Shown here: one piece after another, positions 8,264-16,988 of the stretch | Position numbering within the stretch: the first letter of the stretch is position 1 | How the letters are laid out: each line of letters opens with the position of its first letter | NCBI RefSeq assembly: GCF_042654345.1 | Contig: NZ_JBHSGB010000010.1 | Coordinates: 310,001-374,000, forward strand | Length of the DNA stretch: 64,000 nucleotides | Direction of reading: 5' to 3' | DNA from: Pararheinheimera marina | Lineage (GTDB): Bacteria; Pseudomonadota; Gammaproteobacteria; Enterobacterales; Alteromonadaceae | The notes under the pieces: generated by a model | What the model saw: only the letters and a program-made list of their open reading frames with translations | Database searches by the model: none | Told to the model about the DNA's origin: nothing | Position numbers and translations under genes: made by a program

Positions 8264-10927
8264 TTAGTATTTGTAGCTGAAGCTTAAACCGAAGCTCTGG
8301 CCTTCAACGCGGCGTTGCAACAGTTCACCTTGTTGCATAATTTCCACATCTTCATCCAGAATGTTTTTCATGCTGAATTTCACTGACGTCGCTTCCCACG
8401 GTGTGTAGGAATAGACGAAGTCCAGTGAGTTAAACGGCTGCTCGTACGCGTCATCTTTCGAGTTCACCCCGGCAAACGCAATACGCTTCCCAAACACGTT
8501 GTAGGTCAGGGTGGCGTTGTGTTTGTCATTATCCGAGTCGAAGCCCAACTGGAAGTTGACCACGTTTTTCGAGTGACCGTTTAACGGACGCACCAGGTTG
8601 GTCAGGTCAGCCCCTGTGATTGGCTGAATGTTAATTTCGGATTCAGACCAGGTGAAGTTACCAGCCACAAAGAAATTGCTCAGCCAGCTGCGGCTGTCAC
8701 CATCAAAGATATTCAGCTGCTGCAGGAATTCTGCTTCAGCGCCATACACTTCACCGCTTTGCGCGTTACGGAAGGACATCAGCAGGTTACCGTCCGAGCC
8801 GCTCAGCTCAATGGATTCAATCGGGTTCTCCAGGTCTTTGTAGAATACGCCGATGCTGTAGTTGCTGTCGTCGTAGTACCATTCCAGACGGGCGTCATAG
8901 GCGGTCACGTCTGTGCTCTTCAGGCCAGAATAACCAGTCACTTTAAAGTCAGTCAGCGGGTCGACGAACAGCACAGGGGTGACTTCACGTAAGTCCGGAC
9001 GAACCACGGTCTGGCTGAAACCAAAACGGGCCTGCAGGTCTTCGGTCACGAAGTAGGTGAACGACAGTGATGGGTAGTACCCATCTTCCATCAGCACTGA
9101 GTCTGCTGGATCGCCACTGATATCACCGTCAGCATTGAGTGGCAGCGATACCTGACGGAAGTCTTCATAGCGCACACCCAGATTCAGACGGAACAGGTAG
9201 TCGTAGTTCATCTCCATGCCGACATAACCAGCATCAATCATTTGTGCGGCCAGGTAATCGTCCGCCTGAGTGGTGACGTTGGACACCTGGAAGCCTTTGC
9301 TGGCGTCCAGAATATTGGCGTCAGAGAAAATTTGCGAGAAGCTGCCACCCAGTTCTTCCAGGCTGTAACCTACAGTGCTGAAGTTGAAGAAGTCTGTGCT
9401 GGAATCACGCTGACGCTCAAAGTAAGAGTAACCACCGTTCAGCACCACTTCGGCTTTACCGAAGGTCAGTGGCAGTTTGGCATTCCAGCTACCGTTTTCA
9501 GTTTCGTCATCCATACGGGCGAAGCTGTAGTTCACCGCGTTCTGGTTACGGCGCATAAAGCGGGTCACAGAGCCATCATCGCCAATTTCGTTCAGATAAC
9601 GGTATTCCACTTCACCAGGTGCGTAACGTTCAGCTTTGGCGTCTGTGTATTGCCAGTCGACGCTGATGTCATATAACCAGGGAAGGTCATGACGACCGCG
9701 GATTTGGTTGGACAGCATTGTGCGTTCTTCGTAACGAATGGAGGTGTCGGTGTTGTAACGGTTTTCTTCATTCACCGTTTCGATACTTTCACCGTTTTTT
9801 ACTTTGATTTCGTCTTTGGTATCACGCAGGTAAATGGTCGAAGTTTCAATGCGGTGATCTTCGTTCAGTTCCAGACCAAAGTTCAGCATGCCTGACAGTT
9901 TGACCTGGTGCTCAGTGCCTTTGATATCGTCCCAGATATTCAGCGGCACCAGGCTGTCGCCTGACACTGAGAAGTAACGTTCTTGTTCTTCAATGTTTTG
10001 AGTTGAGCGGTCATAGCTGACGCCCGCCATCACACCAAAGACTGAGCTGCCGATATCGAATTTATTGCCGTACGACAGGCTGCCGTCGAAATCCGGTTTG
10101 ATGTTCTCACGCTGCACATCAATATCACGGTTAAAGGCCAGGCCCAGCTCACGCACAATGGTACTGGCCTGCGCCAGGTTACCGGCGGTGATGCCACCTA
10201 AGGCTTCGGCAATATTGATTTGGCTGATGGTGCCGTATTGATCCAGCGCTGTGCGCAGTTCAGGCGACATGCCACGTTTACCGTCGTCACTGCCACGCCA
10301 GTCGTCACCTCCACCGTTGTAAGTGTAAGCGTCGTCACTGTTCAGGCTGTTGTAACCCAAACCGAAACCAACATTAAAGCTTTCCTGCAGTGGAATGGAC
10401 GCAGTGCGGATATTTACACTACCACCACCAAAGGCGGCCGGCAGTTCAGGTGAATAGGCCTTTTGCACCACTAAGCTTTCAATAATACCGGCCGGAAACA
10501 TATCCAGCGGGATCACGTTACGGGTTGGGTCCGGGCTTGGCACCATGGCGCCATTGAGCAGGGTGCTGGAGTAACGTTCACCCAAACCACGCACATAAAT
10601 AAACTTGTCTTTGACCAGTGTCAGACCTGTGACACGGCGCAGGGCAGAAGCTGCGTTGCTGTCGCCAGCACGCGAGATTTGTTCCATACCCAATAATTCA
10701 GCCACATAAGGCTGTTCACGACGTTCGGCCGCAGCAGACGCCGCTGAGCTCATCAGACGACCTGAGACGGAAATACGTTCAACGTCCTGTTCTTTGCTTG
10801 GCGTTGCTTCAGCTGCAGAGGCAGTTGCTTCTTGTGCAGTGGCCAGCAACGGCATTGAAGCAGAGGTCAAAGCCAGCATCACCTGGAGACCTAACTGACT
10901 GATACGAAATTTTTGTTTAGTGTTCAT
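8264..10927 (-). CDS. TonB-dependent receptor paired with a large lipoprotein, likely Pho regulon
   Basis: 887 residues: a signal peptide (about 1-31), a DVERISVSGR box, and a plug at about residues 75-190 with ALRRVTGLTLVKDKFIYVRGLGERYSSTLLNG split over several conserved turns and the PSPDPTRNVIPLDMFP segment typical of one receptor subfamily. A long barrel ends in LSFSYKY. It lies downstream of, and in the same direction as, the duplicated lipoprotein, a pairing I recall as common in marine gammaproteobacteria. Between them is a terminator-like hairpin, so the receptor may be made at a lower level than the lipoprotein. The lipoprotein promoter has a PhoB box, so uptake of a phosphorus compound is plausible but unproven. 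Confidence 0.88.
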   Translation of the reverse strand: MNTKQKFRISQLGLQVMLALTSASMPLLATAQEATASAAEATPSKEQDVERISVSGRLMSSAASAAAERREQPYVAELLGMEQISRAGDSNAASALRRVTGLTLVKDKFIYVRGLGERYSSTLLNGAMVPSPDPTRNVIPLDMFPAGIIESLVVQKAYSPELPAAFGGGSVNIRTASIPLQESFNVGFGLGYNSLNSDDAYTYNGGGDDWRGSDDGKRGMSPELRTALDQYGTISQINIAEALGGITAGNLAQASTIVRELGLAFNRDIDVQRENIKPDFDGSLSYGNKFDIGSSVFGVMAGVSYDRSTQNIEEQERYFSVSGDSLVPLNIWDDIKGTEHQVKLSGMLNFGLELNEDHRIETSTIYLRDTKDEIKVKNGESIETVNEENRYNTDTSIRYEERTMLSNQIRGRHDLPWLYDISVDWQYTDAKAERYAPGEVEYRYLNEIGDDGSVTRFMRRNQNAVNYSFARMDDETENGSWNAKLPLTFGKAEVVLNGGYSYFERQRDSSTDFFNFSTVGYSLEELGGSFSQIFSDANILDASKGFQVSNVTTQADDYLAAQMIDAGYVGMEMNYDYLFRLNLGVRYEDFRQVSLPLNADGDISGDPADSVLMEDGYYPSLSFTYFVTEDLQARFGFSQTVVRPDLREVTPVLFVDPLTDFKVTGYSGLKSTDVTAYDARLEWYYDDSNYSIGVFYKDLENPIESIELSGSDGNLLMSFRNAQSGEVYGAEAEFLQQLNIFDGDSRSWLSNFFVAGNFTWSESEINIQPITGADLTNLVRPLNGHSKNVVNFQLGFDSDNDKHNATLTYNVFGKRIAFAGVNSKDDAYEQPFNSLDFVYSYTPWEATSVKFSMKNILDEDVEIMQQGELLQRRVEGQSFGLSFSYKY

Positions 10928-10990
10928 CTGAACTGGGTCCTATCAGCGGAATCTTTTTGCTACATCAAAGGCCGGTCAATTCCGGCCCAT

Positions 10991-11023
10991 AAAAAAAGCT
11001 GCCGGACTGGTGTCCGACAGCTT
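10991..11023 (-). terminator. Terminator-like hairpin between lipoprotein and receptor genes
   Basis: On the minus strand AAGCTG-CGGAC pairs with GTCCG-CAGCTT around a four-base loop with one bulged pair, followed by seven T. A second hairpin (GGCCGG / CCGGCC, 10970-10987) lies just beyond. Together they could attenuate read-through into the receptor gene. Confidence 0.75.
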
Positions 11024-11031
11024 CAGGCTGA

Positions 11032-13704
11032 TTAATCGTCTAAACCTACAGCCCAGCCAGCTGTCCAGTTATTGCTTTGTGATACCGCACCAACAAAGTT
11101 CACAGTGTCAAAGAATGAATCTACAGTTTTCATATCTTTGGCTGCTGTGGTGTCGGTAGTGAAGATGCCGTTCAGCACTGCAGTACCGTCTTTCAGCACT
11201 TTGTTACCTGTCTGACCAAGGAACCAGGCTTCAGTGGTGACACCAGTCGCCACTGTGCCTTTCACGGCTTCGGTCTGGCAGGAAATCACAGAGTTGGTCA
11301 TGGTCAGTTGACCCGCTGCAGCAAAGGCGCGTGATTCGTTGGATTCAATTTCCAGGCACTCACCCATACCGGCAGGACCAGTGATGACAAAGTTAGCCAG
11401 TTGCGCATTGGTACCCGCACGCAATAACACGCCTTCTGAATCGTCGTCACCGTCGAAGCTGTTACCGATAATAGTCATGTTGGCCACTGTCGGGTTCGAC
11501 ACCGGAGCTGCGGTCAGGTTACCGGCCTGGTTATCACCTTCAATACCGCGGTTGGCCTTGGCATTGTTTGGATCCATTTTTACCAGCACGAACTGCAGTT
11601 TACCGTTGTAACCGTCCGCCCAGTCGACGTTATCGTCGCCGTTTGAGGTCAACACCACGTTTTTACAGTTCACGCTGCCACCGAAAAACTCCACACCGTC
11701 GTCCACGTTCTGGTGCACCTGAATGTTGGAGCACTGAGTGCCTGAACCGACGCCAGCGAAAGTGATACCGTTTAATTCGTTATCCGGAATCACTTCGTAA
11801 CCCGCGTGTTTCACCACCACATAGTTCAGGGTACCACTGCTGTCTGCTGCGTTAGCGCCACCGTATGGACCGGCTTCACCTTCGGCCTGAACAGAACAGT
11901 TATTGATGTCAGGGCACTTGTTGGTGATGGCGTTACCCAGTAATACCAGGCCGCCCCATTGACCAGCAGCAGTTGGTGAACCAATCACGTCCTGTACAGA
12001 GGTCATTGTAATTGGGTTGGCTGCAGTACCGCTGGCATTGATTTTTGAACCACGGCTGATCACCAGGAAATCAGCACCTGATTTACCATACACAGTGACA
12101 CCTGGCTGAATGGTCAGGGTGGCGCTGTTGGTGTTATCACCACCGACACGGACACGGCCGCTTAATACGTAGTCAGCGCCGGCCTGTAAGGTGACGTTGC
12201 TGGTGATATCGCCGGTCAGTTGACAGTTCAGACGGCCAGTTAAGCTGGCTGTTTCTGTAGTCCCTGTCGGACATTGAGTCAGGTTTGAACCTGAAGTGGC
12301 GTGCAGACCATAAGTCCAGCCTTTGGTCCAGTCGGTTGTGCCGTCAAAAGCACCAATGTAAGTTACATCGTCGAACCAACCGTTGACGTTGTTGGCCACG
12401 TTGTAGCCGTTGTTCAGCGCCACAGAGTTAGGTGCCGGGATATAACCACCCAATAAGGCATCACCGACGATGTTGCCTGGCTGAGCACGGAACCAGTCTC
12501 CGGCGTTAAACGTGACGTTGCCGGCAGAGTCTTTGATATTGGCAAAAGGCTCAGCACAATCAATGATCGAGTTGCGGAAAATCAGCTGGCCGCTGTTAGC
12601 AAAAGCCGCTGTTTCTGAGGTGTTGATTTCGAAACATTCGCCCATTTTTTCCGGGCCAGTCACGATAATGTTGTACAGCTCAGCGTTGGTGCCGGCACGC
12701 AGCAGGATACCTTCAGAGTCTTCGTCACCGTCAAAGTTGTTGCCGATAATGGTCAGGTTAGAGATTTGTGGTTTCGACACTGGTGTGGCAGTGAAGTTAC
12801 TGGATTGGTTGTCCGCTTCGATACCACGGTTGGCTTTGCTGTCATTCGGGTTGTGGCGGATCAGCACGTGTTGCATACGGCCTGTCCAACCATCGGCCCA
12901 GTCCAGCGAGTCGTCGCGGTTGCCTGTCAGCACCACGTGTTTCAGATCGACGGTGCCGCCGAAAAACTCAACGCCGTCGTCGACGTTGTTGTGCACCTGG
13001 ATGTATTCCACTGTGGTGCCACGGCCTACACCGGCAAAGGTGATACCGTTTAATTCGTTGTCAGGGATCACTTCATAACCGGCGTATTTCACCTGCACAT
13101 ACTTCAGGGCGCCGCTGTTGTCTTCCGGATTGTTACCACCGTATTTACCGGCTTCCCCTTCTGCTTCCACTGCACAGTTGGTTAAGTCAGGGCATTTATT
13201 GGTGGGTGCATTCCCCAATAACACCATGCCGCCCCATTGACCGGCAGATTCTTCGTCGGACAGGCCCAGCATATCGTTCACTGAGGTGAAGACGATTGGT
13301 GCAGATGCTGTACCTACCGCCTGAATTTTCGAACCGCGGGAAATGACCAGGTAATCCGCGCCGCTCTTACCAAATACTTTTACACCAGGCTGAATCGTCA
13401 GTGTGGCGCTGTTGACGTTGTCGCCGCCAACCACCACTTTACCTGACAGGGCCCATACGGCGTCTGTGGTCAGCGTGATGTTCGAGGTAATGGTTCCGGT
13501 GATTTCACAGACAGGTAAAGTCACGCCGGCCAGGCTGCTGCCCTGAGTCGCGAATGTAGGACACACGCTGGTTGGAGGAGGAGTGGTGCCACCGCCATCA
13601 TCACCACCGCTACCAGTGTTGATGTTGATATCGCCGCCACCGCAGCCAGCCAGAACCAGGGCTGTTGCTACTGCACTCAGTTGTAAAAACTTGCGTAAAG
13701 CCAT
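11032..13704 (-). CDS. Large outer-membrane lipoprotein with internal duplication
   Basis: 890 residues. The lipobox LVLAGC puts the lipidated cysteine at residue 21, followed by glycines (no inner-membrane retention Asp). A Gly/Asp/Thr/Pro-rich linker leads to two copies of a domain of about 415 residues (about 47-465 and 475-889). Shared landmarks in both copies are VVGGDN or RVGGDN, SATLTIQPGV, SGADxLVISRGSKI, NELNGITFAGVG, NVDDGVEFFGG, KANRGIE, SEGxLLRAGTNA and MGEC. The regular turns suggest a right-handed beta-helix, and the Asp/Asn-rich loops suggest metal or ligand binding. Relatives are often mislabelled multidrug transporters; nothing here supports transport. A PhoB box lies upstream. 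The ATG at 13704 (GGAGA eight bases before) is preferred over GTG at 13707. Confidence 0.8.
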   Translation of the reverse strand: MALRKFLQLSAVATALVLAGCGGGDININTGSGGDDGGGTTPPPTSVCPTFATQGSSLAGVTLPVCEITGTITSNITLTTDAVWALSGKVVVGGDNVNSATLTIQPGVKVFGKSGADYLVISRGSKIQAVGTASAPIVFTSVNDMLGLSDEESAGQWGGMVLLGNAPTNKCPDLTNCAVEAEGEAGKYGGNNPEDNSGALKYVQVKYAGYEVIPDNELNGITFAGVGRGTTVEYIQVHNNVDDGVEFFGGTVDLKHVVLTGNRDDSLDWADGWTGRMQHVLIRHNPNDSKANRGIEADNQSSNFTATPVSKPQISNLTIIGNNFDGDEDSEGILLRAGTNAELYNIIVTGPEKMGECFEINTSETAAFANSGQLIFRNSIIDCAEPFANIKDSAGNVTFNAGDWFRAQPGNIVGDALLGGYIPAPNSVALNNGYNVANNVNGWFDDVTYIGAFDGTTDWTKGWTYGLHATSGSNLTQCPTGTTETASLTGRLNCQLTGDITSNVTLQAGADYVLSGRVRVGGDNTNSATLTIQPGVTVYGKSGADFLVISRGSKINASGTAANPITMTSVQDVIGSPTAAGQWGGLVLLGNAITNKCPDINNCSVQAEGEAGPYGGANAADSSGTLNYVVVKHAGYEVIPDNELNGITFAGVGSGTQCSNIQVHQNVDDGVEFFGGSVNCKNVVLTSNGDDNVDWADGYNGKLQFVLVKMDPNNAKANRGIEGDNQAGNLTAAPVSNPTVANMTIIGNSFDGDDDSEGVLLRAGTNAQLANFVITGPAGMGECLEIESNESRAFAAAGQLTMTNSVISCQTEAVKGTVATGVTTEAWFLGQTGNKVLKDGTAVLNGIFTTDTTAAKDMKTVDSFFDTVNFVGAVSQSNNWTAGWAVGLDD

Positions 13705-13757
13705 CACTCAGTCTCCGTAAGCAGAAAAATGCTGTTGTTATAAGAAGCTGGGCGGAT

Positions 13758-13791
13758 ACCTTAAGTGGGGATGATGACTGTTTTATTACAG
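13758..13791 (-). promoter_or_regulatory. Pho box and -10 of the lipoprotein gene
   Basis: On the minus strand CTGTAAT-AAAA-CAGTCAT (13791 down to 13774) matches 12 of the 14 half-site positions of the PhoB consensus. After exactly 10 bp comes TAAGGT (13763-13758) as a weak -10. The start codon is about 54 bp further on. Confidence 0.65.
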
Positions 13792-13864
13792 TGACTGGTC
13801 CTGTCAGGGAACTATTCTGAAGCATGCAGCAATGGCGCGGCCTGTAGCCTGTCATGTCAAAAAA

Positions 13865-13893
13865 CATTCATTGAAGTGTCATGTAACTGACTT
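13865..13893 (+). promoter_or_regulatory. Distal PhoB-like repeats upstream of phoB
   Basis: CATTCAT-TGAA-GTGTCAT-GTAA-CTGACTT gives three half-sites 11 bp apart (TCAT-type cores at 13867, 13878 and 13889). ATTAAT lies 10 bp after the last one. This may be a second PhoB-dependent promoter or an auxiliary site. Confidence 0.45.
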
Positions 13894-13972
13894 TTTTCAG
13901 GTTATTAATTTGTTATCGATATGCGGCAAAGCAGAATAAAGTCTGGTCTGCTCATCGCTTTTTACACTGTTT

Positions 13973-14006
13973 ATTTCATAAAACTGTCATAAACTTCACC
14001 CATACT
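13973..14006 (+). promoter_or_regulatory. Pho box and -10 of phoB
   Basis: ATTTCAT-AAAA-CTGTCAT (13973-13990) matches 12 of 14 half-site positions, and CATACT (14001-14006) follows at 10 bp as the -10. This fits autoregulation of phoBR, as known in other proteobacteria. Confidence 0.75.
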
Positions 14007-14043
14007 GGCTCGCATAAAATATTCACTAATTTGGGTAGAAGGT

Positions 14044-14730
14044 ATGTCAAGAAAGATCCTGGTGGTCGAGGACGAAGCGCCAATCCGCGACATGTTGTGT
14101 TTTGTGCTGGAGCAAAACGGTTATCAGGCCAGTACAGCAGAAGATTTTGATTCCGCTGTAAATATGCTGGTCGAGCCTTACCCTGATCTTGTCTTGTTAG
14201 ACTGGATGTTGCCTGGTGGCAGTGGTATTCAGTTTGCCAAGAAAATGAAAAGTCATGATCTGACCAAAAGCATTCCTATTATTATGATTACGGCCCGGGG
14301 CGAAGAAGAAGACAAGGTCCGTGGTCTGGAAGTGGGCGCAGACGATTACGTCACCAAGCCTTTTTCACCTAAAGAGTTAATGGCCAGGATCAAAGCGGTG
14401 ATCCGCCGCGTTGCACCGACGTCACTGGACGAAGTGATTGAAGTGCAGGGCCTGAAACTGGATCCGGTCTCACACCGTGTCACGGCGTCAGAGCAGCCGG
14501 TGGATATGGGGCCAACAGAATTTCGTTTATTGCATTTTTTTATGACGCACCCGGAACGGGTTTACAGTCGTGAACAACTGTTGGATCATGTCTGGGGCAC
14601 CAATGTTTATGTAGAAGACCGTACTGTTGACGTGCATATCCGCCGCTTGCGCAAAGCGATTTCGGTGGAAGGGCATGATCGTCTGGTGCAGACAGTCCGG
14701 GGTTCAGGTTATCGCTTTTCAGCCAAGTAG
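14044..14730 (+). CDS. phoB: Phosphate regulon response regulator PhoB
   Basis: 228 residues. The receiver domain (about 1-120) has the acidic pair at E9/D10, phospho-acceptor D53 in LVLLDWMLPGGSG and K105 in TKPFSP. The winged-helix DNA-binding domain (about 130-228) has TEFRLLHFFMTHPERVYSREQLLDHVWG and RTVDVHIRRLRKAI. Phosphorylated PhoB activates promoters that carry Pho boxes; several candidates lie in this window. phoR follows after five bases. Its own promoter has one good and one weaker Pho box. Confidence 0.98.
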   Translation: MSRKILVVEDEAPIRDMLCFVLEQNGYQASTAEDFDSAVNMLVEPYPDLVLLDWMLPGGSGIQFAKKMKSHDLTKSIPIIMITARGEEEDKVRGLEVGADDYVTKPFSPKELMARIKAVIRRVAPTSLDEVIEVQGLKLDPVSHRVTASEQPVDMGPTEFRLLHFFMTHPERVYSREQLLDHVWGTNVYVEDRTVDVHIRRLRKAISVEGHDRLVQTVRGSGYRFSAK

Positions 14731-14735
14731 GTGCT

Positions 14736-16067
14736 ATGCGACTGTTATTGTCCAAAAGGGAGATCTTCAGCAAAATCTTCCTTTTGTTTTTTTTGGTGAC
14801 CCTGCTGGGTTGGTTAGTTGACCTGCTGTTCCCGTTATTATTTCTGACCTGTCTGGTGCTGCTGGGCTGGCATTACAAACACCTGCTGATGCTGGATAAA
14901 TGGCTGTGGCGGGATAAAAAGCTTTCTCCGCCCGCCGGTGATGGCAGCTGGCGGCAGATTTACGATGGTATTTATTACCGTCAGCGTAAAGCCCGCAAGA
15001 AAAACAAAGAATTACGTTCGCTGATCCGTCGTTTCCGCGATGGTGCTGAAGCCTTGCCTGATGCCTTAGTGGTGCTGAGTAATGACTGGACCATTATCTG
15101 GTGTAACAAGCTGGCGCAACAACTGATAGGTTTACGTTGGCCGCTGGACGAACGTCAGCGTATCGACAATTTAATCCGCAATCCGGAATTTCTGGCTTAT
15201 GTGCAGCAAAAGCAATTCAGTCAGGCACTGGAACTGAGCTCACCGGTCAATGACGAGCTGACGCTGGAATACCGTGTGCTTTCTTATGGCCATAATCAGT
15301 ACCTGATGATTGTGCGGGATATCACCCAACTCAAACAGCTGGAGCAAATCCGCAAGGATTTTGTTGCCAACGTGTCGCATGAATTAAGGACACCACTGAC
15401 GGTTTTGCAGGGCTACCTGGAAGTAATGGAACCAGAGCAGTTGCCACAGGCGGCGATTTGGCAAAAGGCGCATACTGTCATGCTGGAGCAGACCAAACGT
15501 ATGGATGCGCTGGTGCAACAGCTGCTGACCTTGTCCCGTATTGAAGCGGCCACCAAAGTGCAATTTGATGAAAAAGTGGATGTGCCAGCCATGCTGGCGA
15601 TGCTGGAACAGGAAGCGCAAAGCCTGAACCGTGAAAAGCAGCACCAGATCGAGTTTCTTATTGAGGCGGGCCTTTGCATCAATGGCATCACGGATGAGCT
15701 GCGCAGCGCCTTCTCCAATCTAATTACCAATGCGATTAAATACACCCCGCCAGGCGGCCATATCAAAGTCAGTTGGCAGCGTCAGCACCACAAAGCAGTA
15801 TTTTCGGTGCAGGACAATGGCGATGGGATAGCACCGCAGCATGTGAAACGTCTGACCGAACGCTTCTACCGGGTGGACCAGGCCCGTACCCGCGCCACCG
15901 GCGGCACGGGTTTAGGTTTAGCGATCGTGAAACATGTATTGCAGCGCCATAACAGCAAGCTGATGATTTTCAGCGAACCTAAACACGGCAGCACCTTCTC
16001 TTTTAGCCTGCCGCTGGAGCCGGTGCGCGAAGCGAAGACGCCGAAGCTGAAAATAAAAACTCAATAA
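14736..16067 (+). CDS. phoR: Phosphate regulon sensor histidine kinase PhoR
   Basis: 443 residues. Two closely spaced hydrophobic segments (about 14-30 and 31-47) anchor it with almost no periplasmic loop, as usual for PhoR. A PAS domain (about 100-195) precedes the HisKA helix with H215 in VSHELRTPL, then an ATPase domain with the N box (NLITNAIKYTPPGG), the G1 box (DNGDGI) and GGTGLGLAIVKH. It phosphorylates PhoB when phosphate is short; PhoU and the Pst transporter, encoded further right, normally hold it back. Its last 65 bp overlap the tail of the convergent LysR gene. Confidence 0.97.
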   Translation: MRLLLSKREIFSKIFLLFFLVTLLGWLVDLLFPLLFLTCLVLLGWHYKHLLMLDKWLWRDKKLSPPAGDGSWRQIYDGIYYRQRKARKKNKELRSLIRRFRDGAEALPDALVVLSNDWTIIWCNKLAQQLIGLRWPLDERQRIDNLIRNPEFLAYVQQKQFSQALELSSPVNDELTLEYRVLSYGHNQYLMIVRDITQLKQLEQIRKDFVANVSHELRTPLTVLQGYLEVMEPEQLPQAAIWQKAHTVMLEQTKRMDALVQQLLTLSRIEAATKVQFDEKVDVPAMLAMLEQEAQSLNREKQHQIEFLIEAGLCINGITDELRSAFSNLITNAIKYTPPGGHIKVSWQRQHHKAVFSVQDNGDGIAPQHVKRLTERFYRVDQARTRATGGTGLGLAIVKHVLQRHNSKLMIFSEPKHGSTFSFSLPLEPVREAKTPKLKIKTQ

Positions 16068-16896
16068 AGCCTGTCAGTACAGGGCTCTGGTAGCCCTTGT
16101 GCTGCACAATTCGAAAATGCCGCTGCAGTCGCAGCGGACTGTCCAGCCGGATCAGCTGGCCTGAAGCCAGTTCCTGTTCTATCGCCAGCAAGGGCAGGCA
16201 ACCAATCCCCAAACCATGGTAAACCGCTTGTTTGATCGCTTCAGGCCGTTGTAACTCCAGAATTCTGGCCGGTGACCAGCCAAGACGTGCCAGTTCATGT
16301 TCCAAGACAGCCCGGGTGCCCGAGCCACGCTCCCTTACTATCCAGCGTTGTTGCAGCAGCTGCTCCGTCTTGAGTGACTGGTGCAACTGAGGTTGACCAA
16401 ATAACACCGTCAGATCCTCGCGCCAGAGCCGGATATCAAAAGCGTCGGTCAGTACCGGCCCTTCAATAAACCCCAGTTGAGCCTGCTGCGCTGTCATGTA
16501 TTGCAGCACCTCGGAACTGTTGCAAAGCTGCAGTTTAAACTCAAAGCCCGGTTGTAACTGGCTGAACTCTGCCAGCAATTGCGGCAGCAAATAGCAGCCG
16601 GTGGTTTCGCTGGCCACCAGCCGTAATTCAGTGGTTTGGCCGGAGCTTTGGATCAGCTCCGATTGCAAGTCGAGCAATTGCTGCAGCTTTGGCAACAGAT
16701 CCAACGTGTGTTGGGTTGGTACCAGCTGACGGCCCTGGCGCAAAAACAGCGGCGTGCCAAGTCGTTGCTCAAGCTCTTTCAGCGCCTGGCTGGCTGCGGG
16801 TTGACTCAGGTGCTGCTCTTCGGCCGCTTTGCTCAAACTGTGCAACCTGCATATCGCATCCAGCAACAACCAATGGCGGGGGCTTGGGTGATTCAT
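16003..16896 (-). CDS. LysR-family regulator, YeiE-like
   Basis: 297 residues. An N-terminal winged helix-turn-helix (LDAICRLHSLSKAAEEQHLSQPAASQALKELEQRLG) is joined to a two-lobe periplasmic-binding-type effector domain. It is divergent from a YeiH-family membrane protein, the same arrangement as yeiE-yeiH in enterobacteria, so it very probably controls that gene. Enteric YeiE has been linked to sulfite response; whether the ligand is the same here is inference. The 3' end overlaps phoR tail to tail by 65 bp, leaving no room for a terminator. Confidence 0.8.
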   Translation of the reverse strand: MNHPSPRHWLLLDAICRLHSLSKAAEEQHLSQPAASQALKELEQRLGTPLFLRQGRQLVPTQHTLDLLPKLQQLLDLQSELIQSSGQTTELRLVASETTGCYLLPQLLAEFSQLQPGFEFKLQLCNSSEVLQYMTAQQAQLGFIEGPVLTDAFDIRLWREDLTVLFGQPQLHQSLKTEQLLQQRWIVRERGSGTRAVLEHELARLGWSPARILELQRPEAIKQAVYHGLGIGCLPLLAIEQELASGQLIRLDSPLRLQRHFRIVQHKGYQSPVLTGFIEFLFSASASSLRAPAPAAG

Positions 16897-16988
16897 AATT
16901 ATTTTGAATTTTTTCTATTGAGTAAATCCATTATTCTTATATTTTCTGGCCAGTACAATCTCTTTGTTGAATTTGCGGAGTAGCAACA

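Larger units (their letters stand above)
13708..14043. other. Divergent control region between the lipoprotein gene and phoB
   Basis: This 336-bp stretch carries no gene. It holds three PhoB-box candidates: one pointing left toward the lipoprotein and two pointing right toward phoB. The remaining sequence, around 13800-13860, shows nothing else I can name. Confidence 0.7.

Noticed and set aside
11032..13704. Multidrug transporter annotation for the lipoprotein
   Set aside because: There are no membrane helices beyond the lipoprotein signal; the body is a duplicated beta-rich surface domain.
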